Part shown: positions 25,538-33,119 of the stretch, piece by piece
Numbering within the stretch: the first letter of the stretch is position 1
Layout of the letters: each line of letters opens with the position of its first letter
Origin: Caldilineaceae bacterium
Lineage (GTDB): Bacteria > Chloroflexota > Anaerolineae > Caldilineales > Caldilineaceae
Direction: 5' to 3'
Assembly: GCA_022842065.1 (NCBI GenBank)
Contig: JALHQH010000042.1
Coordinates: forward strand, 1-64,000
Length of the DNA: 64,000 bases
The notes under the pieces: generated by a model
The model's input: only the letters and a program-made list of their open reading frames with translations
What the model was told of the DNA's origin: nothing
Databases searched by the model: none
Translations under genes and position numbers: made by a program

Positions 25538-25952
25538 GATCGGTCTCTCCTTTGGTTCTACAGTGTGCTAGCGACCAGCCGGCATGTACGTCAAAACCAG
25601 GAACGTAAGCAGACCGAGTCAATCAGCACAGGTTAGAGATGTTATACAGATGACTATTGCTTTGTGTATGAATCTTGCCGTTGTGGCCGTAGCAAAGCAG
25701 GAGCGCTTGAAAAGTCGCGCAACGCTACACAGCAGCTACAATTCGGTTCGATTCAAAATAGATGGGTAGTAGTGGTGCCTGCTCAAAAGGCTGACTTGGG
25801 GAGCAGCCGGTGAAGCGGCACAGAAGCTTGCGGATATTCTAGCCCAGCCCGTTTTTTCTGTCAACGTGACAGCAAGGACTACAGCAATTCCAAATTCGAC
25901 ACTGTGTTGTGAGTATCCCCCCGCGATGAATCGCCGCGGTCCCCCGATGCGA
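25538..25952. other. Non-coding gap between coxS and the coxG-side hairpin
   Basis: No ORF with family features or ribosome binding site is seen here. Near 25930-25953 it contains TCCCCCGATGCG, the complement of CGCATCGGGGGA found in the tandem array at 1-236. A promoter for coxS could lie here but none stands out. Confidence 0.5.
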
Positions 25953-26010
25953 ACGACGGTGCGCTGTGTACTCAGCATCTGAGGATGCTGAGTACACAGC
26001 GCACCGTCGT
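25953..26010. repeat. 27-bp perfect hairpin with 4-base loop between coxG and coxS
   Basis: Arms at 25953-25979 and 25984-26010 are exact complements; the loop is TGAG. It begins one base after the coxG stop. The arm segment GATGCTGAGTACACAGC matches GATGCGCAGTACACGGC of the window-start array at 14 of 17 positions, so the two belong to one repeat family. Confidence 0.85.
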
Positions 26011-26011
26011 C

Positions 26012-26761
26012 TCAGAAGATCACTTGTAAGATCAACATCGCCACCGCGCCGAGGGCGAACCAAAGCACTTTTTCTTGAAATTTAAGGGGGATCACATCCG
26101 ATACCAGATCGCGCGCCACATCTTTGGCAACTTCGGTGGCCATTTTGGCGGTGGAAGGCGCAGCAACGGGTACAACCACGGGACGTGGCGTAGCGGGCGC
26201 GGCGACAGTGGCAGCGGGTGGCGCAGGTGCTACGGCCACTTCAGTAACAGGGCTGACCGCAGCCGCCACTTCAACCGCAGGTGATGGCTCAACCGGGGGG
26301 GCAATGGCAGCCGCATTGGCGGCATGGATCGCAATTTGCGCATCAAGCACCACTAAACCCTGACGGATCATCGCCTTAGCGGTGCTATCAATCAGGCGCT
26401 GACCCACACTCGCGATCTTGCCGCCCACTTGCACATCACCACTATAATGCATGATCGTCGCGGCCCCGGACTCTTCTAACTGGACATTGCCTTCGCCATT
26501 GACAAAACCGGGCGAACCTTGGCCACTCACCTTCATCCGGTAGCTATTGAGCAGGTTGATATCGGTTAATTCGATGCCGCCGTCAAACTTGCCTTGGACA
26601 GGCCCAACGCGCACTTTCATGGCAGCCTTATACTCATTCTCGCTAATTTTTTCCAGCGCTTCACCGCCGGGCAAGGCCATTGCCAAAATCGTTGGATCCA
26701 TCAGCGCATCCCAGACGACCTGTTTTGGGGCTTGAAAGGTATGTGTGCCTTGAATTTGCAT
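26012..26761 (-). CDS. coxG: CoxG-like SRPBCC protein with C-terminal membrane anchor
   Basis: 249-aa protein. The first 145 residues are the SRPBCC/CoxG lipid- or ligand-binding fold, starting MQIQGTHTFQAP with ALPGGEALEKIS and YSGDVQVGGKIASVGQRLI. A Pro-Ala-Val-rich linker (about 155-215) leads to one hydrophobic C-terminal helix (about 230-249) that would anchor it to the membrane. CoxG is thought to recruit CO dehydrogenase to the membrane. AGGAGAAG precedes ATG 26761. Here it is the first gene of the locus, whereas it is often late in cox clusters. Confidence 0.88.
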   Translation of the reverse strand: MQIQGTHTFQAPKQVVWDALMDPTILAMALPGGEALEKISENEYKAAMKVRVGPVQGKFDGGIELTDINLLNSYRMKVSGQGSPGFVNGEGNVQLEESGAATIMHYSGDVQVGGKIASVGQRLIDSTAKAMIRQGLVVLDAQIAIHAANAAAIAPPVEPSPAVEVAAAVSPVTEVAVAPAPPAATVAAPATPRPVVVPVAAPSTAKMATEVAKDVARDLVSDVIPLKFQEKVLWFALGAVAMLILQVIF

Positions 26762-27172
26762 CGTATCTTCTCCTGGATCGGTTGACCATCAGACGGTGGT
26801 TGCGGTGACAAACCGAAATTGCCGCAAAGGCCAGTGCAGCAGCAAACCTCGGTCTTCAAACAGAGCAGCGTATTAAGCGAATGAAGTAGCGGATCTGGTT
26901 TCGCATTGTAGGCAATGTGGCATAAACTGTCAAACTATTAGCAGGATCACCGCAGGATCAGGCAAACTTCTCGACAGTTTTCGCGCTTTGCTTATACTCA
27001 ACCGGAATGTAGGGGGTTGACAAGATCGCCCTGGGCTAAAGCCGCAGGGCTAGCGAACAACGCCGGGTAAACCCGGCTAAGGGAGGGGGTACCCGGCGTT
27101 GCTGGGGAGCCCGGGTGCCCACTGGGCGCGTTGACGGCGGGGCGGGATCTCAACCTCTAATAGACACATGAT
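26762..27172. other. coxG upstream region, with an 11-bp inverted repeat at 27059-27100
   Basis: No gene is seen. AACGCCGGGTA at 27059-27069 and its complement at 27090-27100 form a GC-rich stem, with further CCCGGG-type words on both sides. The promoter of the cox operon should be in this region, but no confident -35/-10 pair was found. Confidence 0.5.
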
Positions 27173-27229
27173 TTAAACTTGGCACAATCTACCGCAGAAG
27201 GCAACAGGGTGAGATTGTGCCAAGTTTAA
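27173..27229. repeat. 18-bp perfect inverted repeat upstream of the small ORF
   Basis: Arms at 27173-27190 (TTAAACTTGGCACAATCT form) and 27212-27229 with a 21-base spacer. It lies 70 bp before the small ORF at 27299 and may be a terminator, an operator or a mobile-type repeat. Confidence 0.75.
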
Positions 27230-27298
27230 GTGTCATCTCTATAAGATCCCATTGAACCTTTGCTTATTACCATGCCAAGGATAAGGAGGGTAACCATC

Positions 27299-27397
27299 AT
27301 GGCAAAATCAGCAACCGGCAAATGGCCGCGTGTACAATTTGAGATTAGCTGCCGGACGTGCAATGACAAGTTCAAATTAGGAGCAACTGGCCGGTGA
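27299..27397 (+). CDS. Possible 32-aa basic protein with a strong ribosome binding site
   Basis: Thirty-two codons from ATG 27299 to TGA 27397. AAGGAGGG ends about 7 bp before the ATG, one of the best Shine-Dalgarno sequences in the window. The peptide is basic (six Lys or Arg near its ends) and has a CRTC pair that could bind metal. It precedes the sigma factor fusion gene by about 100 bp on the same strand, so it could be a leader peptide or a small zinc-binding regulator. I know of no matching family. The short length makes the call uncertain. Confidence 0.4.
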   Translation: MAKSATGKWPRVQFEISCRTCNDKFKLGATGR

Positions 27398-27498
27398 TGG
27401 CACAAGCGCAGGCGCGCAGATACAGAGACAATTCCACCCAAAAGTAACCTTTTTGCTGGGATCAACCACTATATAACTATATAAGCAGCAGTAGTATA

Positions 27499-28737
27499 GT
27501 GCGGCCCTATGTGGTAACAATCAACAAGCTGATGAAAACGCAACAGGACGATCGGGCGCTGGTCGCAGCGGCCCGCCAAGGTGACAAACAAGCATTTGGT
27601 CTACTGATCGAACGGCATATGGGGCTGGCTGTACGGGTTGCCCAGCGTATGCTCGGCGAGCGCGAGGGTGCGCAAGATCTTGCCCAGGAAGCCTTTTTGC
27701 AGGCGTATCTCTCGTTAGATCAGTTGCAGCAGCCGGATCACTTTGCCAACTGGCTGTATGGCATTGTGCTCAACGTCTGTCGCAGCGCGCGGCGCAGCCG
27801 GCGGCTCAACTATCTTTCGTGGGAAGCGTTGACCGGTGGGCTTCACTTTGACAGTCTTACATTCGCTAGCCCGGAACCTGGTCCCGAGGAAATCGTGGAA
27901 GCCAACGAGTTGATTGCCTGCGTGCGCGCGGCGGTTGACGGGCTGTCACCCGCGAATCGGCAGGCGACGTTACTCTTCTATTTCGAGGGCTGTAGCATCC
28001 GTGAGATTGCAGCCCAGCTTGGTATCTCGGTCGTCGCCGTGAAAGGACGGCTGCATAAGGCGCGGTTGCAATTACACGGTGCGTTACAAACAACCTATCT
28101 CCCGGCCATGAGCCAGACACAGAGTGCTTCAGTTAACCCAGCAAAGGAGTTGATCATGATTAAAGTCACTGTTACTGATGTTGTCCAAGAGGAGAATGGG
28201 AATCATGTTGTTGTGCTGTTAGACGAATCAGCAAATCGCATTTTGCCAATTTGGATCGGCCCATTTGAAGGGGCGGCAATTGCGATGATGCTCTTACAGC
28301 GCCAAACCCCTAGACCACTCACCTATCAGTTCCTCGCCAATATCTTAACGGCAACCGATATCCACCTAACCGAAGTCTCTGTTTCCGCGCTGCAAGGTAA
28401 CACCTATTATGCAACCATCCACTTGCGCAGTGGACAAGAAACCTACACGATCGATGCCCGCCCTAGCGATGCAATCGCATTGGCACTACAGATGAATGCG
28501 TCGCTCTATGTCGCCAACGATGTGATGGAACGTGTGGCAGCGCCGATTCCAGCGCAATTTCATGGGCAACCAATTCGCAAAGGGTTGGATACAGTCTTGC
28601 AACGCTGGGAGGAACAGATCGCGGCAGCCCAGCAACAAACCGCGCCGGCAAGTGAGCAGACGAAAAGCGACGCGAAAACTGGGCAGCAGCAGTTGCTGGA
28701 TTATCTTTTTAGCGAGGCAAAGCCGGCCGCAGACTAA
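27499..28737 (+). CDS. ECF-type sigma factor fused to a bifunctional nuclease (DUF151) domain
   Basis: 412-aa fusion. Residues about 20-95 are sigma-70 region 2 (ARQGDKQAFGLLIERH, AQDLAQEAFLQAY, FANWLYGIVLNVCR); about 140-195 are region 4 (LSPANRQATLLFYFEGCS with a helix-turn-helix ending VKGRLHKARLQL). After a linker, residues about 220-365 form the DUF151/BFN domain (LPIWIGPFEGAAIAMML, IDARPSDAIALAL), a fold with reported nuclease activity in other species. GTG 27499 opens the frame; ATG 27532 may be the true start, and neither has a good ribosome site. An internal ATG at 28156 has a strong one and would give the nuclease domain alone. No anti-sigma gene is adjacent. Confidence 0.87.
   Translation: MRPYVVTINKLMKTQQDDRALVAAARQGDKQAFGLLIERHMGLAVRVAQRMLGEREGAQDLAQEAFLQAYLSLDQLQQPDHFANWLYGIVLNVCRSARRSRRLNYLSWEALTGGLHFDSLTFASPEPGPEEIVEANELIACVRAAVDGLSPANRQATLLFYFEGCSIREIAAQLGISVVAVKGRLHKARLQLHGALQTTYLPAMSQTQSASVNPAKELIMIKVTVTDVVQEENGNHVVVLLDESANRILPIWIGPFEGAAIAMMLLQRQTPRPLTYQFLANILTATDIHLTEVSVSALQGNTYYATIHLRSGQETYTIDARPSDAIALALQMNASLYVANDVMERVAAPIPAQFHGQPIRKGLDTVLQRWEEQIAAAQQQTAPASEQTKSDAKTGQQQLLDYLFSEAKPAAD
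28143..28158 (+). promoter_or_regulatory. Internal ribosome binding site and start for the DUF151 domain
   Basis: AAAGGAG at 28143-28149 lies 6 bp before the in-frame ATG at 28156 (residue 220 of the fusion), exactly where the DUF151 domain begins (MIKVTVTDVV). This is a much better start than that of the full ORF and predicts a separate product of about 193 aa. Confidence 0.65.
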
Positions 28738-28777
28738 ACAGGCGAGTGCCGCGACATATACCTCAGCTCAAATCAAA

Positions 28778-28804
28778 TCAGCGGTCAGCGGCGCTGACCG
28801 CTGA
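28778..28804. terminator. 12-bp hairpin between convergent genes
   Basis: TCAGCGGTCAGC at 28778-28789 and its complement at 28793-28804 with a 3-base loop. It lies in the 101-bp gap between the converging sigma-fusion gene and the DUF11 gene and could stop both. Confidence 0.7.
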
Positions 28805-28838
28805 AATTATGCCTATTCTAATTTGATGGAGCACTACC

Positions 28839-30929
28839 TCAGGGCATGACCCAATGGTCGAGTGGCCCAGAGCGGAGGCGGTATTGGGCATCATTCGCTC
28901 GCCAACTGATTTGCGCTCCTTCATTGTGAATCGCAACGAGGGCAGCGGCGGGAACTTTCCCATTGATCGTCGTGATCACGGTGTTGCCAACAACCACCGG
29001 GCCACCGTCAACGCGGACCCAAGCCCCAGTATTGGCCAGGCTTTGAGTGGCAGCGACGCGCCACTGGAGGGTCGTCGTGCTGGCACCAGCTAATTGGCGG
29101 ATGGTCCAGCGCACTTCATTATCCACGAATTCTCCCTCATCACTGCTGATCAACGTGGCGGCGGTCGGCAGTTCGTTGACCACAACCAAATTGCGCAGCG
29201 GGAATGGCCGCAGGTTGGTCAACTGCAGCGTATAGGTGATCGGCGCACCGGCGGTTGCCGTCAGTGGCCCGCTAACGTGAAACTTCACGGTCTCAGCCAA
29301 TTGGGGCTCGGTGAGGGCGGGCTGTTGCACGCGATAGCTGACCGTACCACCGCTCTGGGCTGCCAGGTCGCCCAGCGACCAGACAACTGTCTGCTTGTTG
29401 CCCTGCGGCACCAGCAACGCCGTGGGTGGGACACTTTCGGCCACCAGCACCATCCCCGGCGGCACGACGCCGGCCACCGTCAGCTCAGCTATCGGTGCCA
29501 AGCTGTGATTAGTATAATGGATCGTGTAGGTGATTTCGCCGCCGGCAGCCATTAGCTGCGGCGGCGCACTTGCCAGCACAACTGTCATACTATCCGCGCT
29601 ACGTGCCGAAGCAGGAAGCAGGGTTGCCGTGTTGGTGGCAGTCGCGGTTGGGGTTAAAGTTGGCGGTGCAGTCGGTGAAGCAGTTGGTGAAGTAGTTGCC
29701 GTAGCCGTTGGTGTCATCGTTGATGTCGCTATCGCGGTGGCTGTTGGTGTTAAAGTTGCAGAAGCAGTCGCCGTTGCGCTTGGTGCAGAGGTGGCGGTAG
29801 GGGTTGCCGCCGCGGGCAGCGCGGTTGGCGTGGCGGTAGCACTGGCAGTCGGGACCGACAGCGGTGTTGAGGGATTACTGACCGTCGCGGTGATTATGTC
29901 ATGCGCAACGAGGATGGCAGGCAGACCAGGGCTGGACGACGCAGTTGCGGTCGCCAGCAATGTCGGTATTGCTGTGCCTGTTGTTGTATGCGGAACAGTT
30001 GGGGTCGGCGTGCTCGTTTCGCCTAGGTCGTGAACACCGATCAACAAGGGCAGACTAACACTGGCCAGCAGGCTGCCATCTGGATGCAGAGCATGTAAGC
30101 GTAAGTCATAGTGGCCGGGATGTGCAAAGGGTATAATCGTCGACCAGGTGCCGGTCGCCTTTGCTTGCGATTGCAAATGGAGGACACCATCAACAAACAA
30201 TTGAAAATCAAGACCGGGGTTAGCTGTCCCGTTAACAACAATCTGGCCGGGCATTATACGTTCGCGTAACAGACCAAAGGGATCAATGGAGAGCGCAACG
30301 TGCGCTGGCGCCACCGTAGCCCGCGGCGATAAGGTCCTGGCGGGTCGTGTTGATCCAGTCGTCGCGACCGGCATGGGTAAACGCGCAGAAGTGAGCAGCA
30401 CTGCTGTCGCCACTGGTGTTGATGCAGCAGAAAGCGATTGGCGCAGTTGATCAGGTTGCAAAGTGGGCTGATCGACCATCAATCCGCTTGGCATTTGTTC
30501 GCTTACTACCAGCGGTGGTGTCAGTTTGAATGCCGGCACAGTTGGGCTCACAATTGGGTAGCGCGTCAATTGAATGATTAAACCATCTTGGGCATGCAGC
30601 TTGGAAATGAAACTATTTTGGCTGAAATCGACAGACAGTAGACGTAATCGCTCAACCATTACGAGACGCCAACTGTTCAGTCCGCCGACGCAAACAATCA
30701 ACAGGGCGACGAGCAGTAGCCACCACAGCCAGCGGCGCCCTTTGCGGCGCCAACGTATTTCGCGTGGTGGATACTGAGCCGGAAGCGTGGGTAAGACGGG
30801 CACAGGTAACGCCGGTGCGATTACGCTGGGCATGCGACTGTGCCCAGTACTCGGGTGCAGCGCAGGTACAGGCACTGGCGTTGCGCCCGAATCATCTGCT
30901 TGGTAGGTTGATATCTGTTGATTGGTCAC
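28839..30929 (-). CDS. Membrane-anchored DUF11-type surface protein with Thr-Pro-Ala-rich stalk
   Basis: 696-aa protein. A cytoplasmic N-terminus rich in Pro ends in RRKGRR before one membrane helix (about residues 68-88). The exported part has an Ig-like domain (about 215-300), a long Thr-Pro-Ala-Ser stalk (about 305-440) and two DUF11-like repeats (about 450-555 and 560-660), with GGEITYTIHYTNHS and GAPITYTLQLTNLR at the repeat starts. DUF11 proteins are cell-surface or S-layer associated. It starts at GTG 30929 with no clear ribosome site. A cell-envelope role is inferred. Confidence 0.8.
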   Translation of the reverse strand: MTNQQISTYQADDSGATPVPVPALHPSTGHSRMPSVIAPALPVPVLPTLPAQYPPREIRWRRKGRRWLWWLLLVALLIVCVGGLNSWRLVMVERLRLLSVDFSQNSFISKLHAQDGLIIQLTRYPIVSPTVPAFKLTPPLVVSEQMPSGLMVDQPTLQPDQLRQSLSAASTPVATAVLLTSARLPMPVATTGSTRPARTLSPRATVAPAHVALSIDPFGLLRERIMPGQIVVNGTANPGLDFQLFVDGVLHLQSQAKATGTWSTIIPFAHPGHYDLRLHALHPDGSLLASVSLPLLIGVHDLGETSTPTPTVPHTTTGTAIPTLLATATASSSPGLPAILVAHDIITATVSNPSTPLSVPTASATATPTALPAAATPTATSAPSATATASATLTPTATAIATSTMTPTATATTSPTASPTAPPTLTPTATATNTATLLPASARSADSMTVVLASAPPQLMAAGGEITYTIHYTNHSLAPIAELTVAGVVPPGMVLVAESVPPTALLVPQGNKQTVVWSLGDLAAQSGGTVSYRVQQPALTEPQLAETVKFHVSGPLTATAGAPITYTLQLTNLRPFPLRNLVVVNELPTAATLISSDEGEFVDNEVRWTIRQLAGASTTTLQWRVAATQSLANTGAWVRVDGGPVVVGNTVITTINGKVPAAALVAIHNEGAQISWRANDAQYRLRSGPLDHWVMP

Positions 30930-31140
30930 TGAGGATAGACTCGCTGGTTACAAAGGCAACACTGATCGCAGCGTTTAGTCAACCGCTGGCAGAGCGTATG
31001 CACACGGTAGCGCTACTTTTGCAGACGTTTGTTAAGGGGAGAAGGTCGCGCACAGCGCGGTTTACACTGGAGCGCGCAAGTGGTAAAGAAAGGAGACTGT
31101 TAACTTGGAGACAAGGAGATACGCGCCCAAGGGGCACCCG

Positions 31141-31245
31141 AGGAGATACGAGACAAGGAGATACGAGACAAGGAGATACGAGACAAGGAGATACGAGATT
31201 GGAAAGCTAGACTACTTCGTGTCTCGTGTCTCGTGTCTCCTTGTG
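31141..31245. repeat. Four perfect 15-bp tandem repeats forming part of an inverted repeat
   Basis: AGGAGATACGAGACA is repeated at 31141, 31156, 31171 and 31186 (the last ends ATT). On the right, 31218-31245 holds tandem TGTCTCG units ending TCTCCTTGTG, roughly complementary to the left block, so the whole can fold into a long imperfect hairpin. It sits just after the ilvD-family stop at 31258 (minus strand) and may be its terminator. The rest of the gap 30930-31140 has nothing recognisable. Confidence 0.85.
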
Positions 31246-31257
31246 TGTTTGTCTGCT

Positions 31258-32997
31258 TTAATGCGAATCGCGGGGAATGAAGGCACCTGACTTGCCGACG
31301 AGGAAGTCGAAGTCTACACCCTGATCGGCTTGGAGGACATGCTGGGTATACAGCTTGGCATAACCGCGTTCGGTATGCGGGACGATGGGCGGTTGCCAGG
31401 CAGCGCGGCGGCGCGTTAACTCAGCATCCGACACGTCAAGGTGCAGGCGGCGGTTGAGCACATCCAACTCGATCAGATCGCCATTTTCGACCAGCGCCAG
31501 GTTACCACCGATGGCTGCCTCCGGTGCAACATGCAAAATGACGGTGCCAAACGCAGTGCCACTCATGCGCCCGTCAGAGATGCGCACCATATCGGTCACC
31601 CCTTCCCGCAGCAGCTTGGCAGGAATACCCATGTTACCCACTTCGGGCATCCCAGGATAGCCACGCGGGCCAACGTTTTTCATTACCAAGACAGAATCGG
31701 CATCGACTTCTAAAGCGGGGTCATCAATGCGGTCGTGATAATCTTCCACATTGTCAAAGACAACGGCGCGGCCACGGTGCTGCATCAGCGCCGGTGAGGC
31801 TGCCGATGGCTTAATAATCGCGCCATTTTCACAGAGATTACCCTTAAGGACCGCGATTCCGGCCGCGGGAATCAGCGGCGCATCGACCGTGGCAATGACA
31901 TCGCGGTTGTAACATTCAGCGCTGGCGACATTCTCGCCAATGGTTTTCCCGTTGACCGTCAGTGCATCTTGATGTAAAGTGCTACCAAGGCTCTGCATCA
32001 AGACCGGCAACCCACCGGCGTAATAGAAATCTTCCATCAAATATTTACCCGAGGGCATCAGGTTGACCAGCAGCGGCAGATGGCTACCCAAACGGTCGAA
32101 GTCATCCAGTGACAGTTCGATTCCCACGCGGCCGGCAATGGCTAACAGGTGAACGACAAAGTTGGTCGAACCACCGATGGCGGCATTGACCATAATCGCG
32201 TTTTCAAAAGCCTTGCGGGTTAAGATCTTTGACGGGCGCAGATCCTCTTTCACCATCTCGACGATCCGATTACCGGCCAGGTGAGAGAGCCGCTTGCGCC
32301 GCGCATCAGCGGCAGGAATCGCGGCGTTGCTGGGCAAGCCCATCCCTAATGATTCGACCATACAGGCCATCGTCGACGCGGTGCCCATTGTGTTACAGTG
32401 GCCATCCGAGCGCGACATACAGGCTTCTGCTTCTTGGTAGGCTTCCATTGACATCCGCCCGGCGCGCACATCGTCGGAGAATTTCCAGACATCGGTGCCG
32501 GAACCGATGGCGCGCCCGTGGAATTCGCCATTGAGCATTGGCCCACCGGAAACAACCAGGGTGGGAATATCAACACTACACGCGCCCATGATCGCCGAAG
32601 GGGTCGTTTTGTCACAGCCGGCAAGCAAAATGACGCCGTCGAGCGGATTGGCGCGGATGCTCTCTTCCACATCCATGCTCACCAGGTTGCGATAGAGCAT
32701 CGTCGTCGGGCGCATCAGCGCTTCGCCCAACGACATCACCGGGAATTCGAGTGGATAGCCGCCCGCCTCGTAGACGCCACGTTTCACCTGTTCGGCGAGG
32801 ATGCGGAAATGGCCGTTGCAGGGCGTCAGATCAGACCAGGTGTTGCAAATACCGATGACAGGGCGGCCATCAAACATCTGGTCGGGGTGCCCCTGATTTT
32901 TGATCCAACTGCGATGGATAAAACCAAGCTGATCGGGCCGGCCAAACCAGGCGTCACTGCGCAGTTTGGTCGGGTCGGGTGTGTGGGAATGAGACAT
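31258..32997 (-). CDS. IlvD/Edd-family sugar-acid dehydratase (L-arabinonate dehydratase-like)
   Basis: 579-aa iron-sulphur dehydratase. The N-terminus WFGRPDQLGFIHRSWIKNQG and GICNTWSDLTPCNGHFR match the sugar-acid branch (L-arabinonate, D-xylonate type) more than branched-chain IlvD. Cluster-ligand cysteines are seen in TPCN, AGCDKTTPS and DGHCNTMGTAST, and the C-terminal GPRGYPGMPEV and DGRMSGTAFG blocks are intact. The likely reaction is loss of water from an aldonic acid to a 2-keto-3-deoxy acid. No other pentose-oxidation gene is adjacent, so the exact substrate is uncertain. ATG 32997 has no strong ribosome site. Confidence 0.88.
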   Translation of the reverse strand: MSHSHTPDPTKLRSDAWFGRPDQLGFIHRSWIKNQGHPDQMFDGRPVIGICNTWSDLTPCNGHFRILAEQVKRGVYEAGGYPLEFPVMSLGEALMRPTTMLYRNLVSMDVEESIRANPLDGVILLAGCDKTTPSAIMGACSVDIPTLVVSGGPMLNGEFHGRAIGSGTDVWKFSDDVRAGRMSMEAYQEAEACMSRSDGHCNTMGTASTMACMVESLGMGLPSNAAIPAADARRKRLSHLAGNRIVEMVKEDLRPSKILTRKAFENAIMVNAAIGGSTNFVVHLLAIAGRVGIELSLDDFDRLGSHLPLLVNLMPSGKYLMEDFYYAGGLPVLMQSLGSTLHQDALTVNGKTIGENVASAECYNRDVIATVDAPLIPAAGIAVLKGNLCENGAIIKPSAASPALMQHRGRAVVFDNVEDYHDRIDDPALEVDADSVLVMKNVGPRGYPGMPEVGNMGIPAKLLREGVTDMVRISDGRMSGTAFGTVILHVAPEAAIGGNLALVENGDLIELDVLNRRLHLDVSDAELTRRRAAWQPPIVPHTERGYAKLYTQHVLQADQGVDFDFLVGKSGAFIPRDSH

Positions 32998-33039
32998 AAA
33001 AAGCGCCTTTGATTTTTGGTAGATTTTATAAGATCGGGA

Positions 33040-33069
33040 TTGATTCCTATTGTATCTGTAGTGTACAAT
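33040..33069 (+). promoter_or_regulatory. Promoter of the Rpn-like nuclease gene
   Basis: TTGATT at 33040-33045 and TACAAT at 33064-33069 with an 18-bp spacer. The gene's GAGGAATTCA ribosome site and ATG at 33120 follow after a leader of about 45 nt. It lies in the divergent gap with the dehydratase gene. Confidence 0.5.
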
Positions 33070-33119
33070 AGGTGCAACCGTAATTTAGTGCCCTAGTGGG
33101 ATGCAAGACGAGGAATTCA

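Noticed and set aside
25019..25636. 205-aa plus-strand ORF over coxS
   Set aside because: Antisense to CoxS with all eight cluster cysteines; begins in the AAGGTGAC repeat.
29530..30033. 167-aa plus-strand ORF rich in Val-Ala
   Set aside because: It is the mirror of the Thr-Pro-Ala stalk codons of the DUF11 protein.
30764..31210. 148-aa plus-strand ORF over the DUF11 gene start
   Set aside because: Its end simply reads through the 15-bp tandem repeats (QGDTR repeated) and it lacks a ribosome site.
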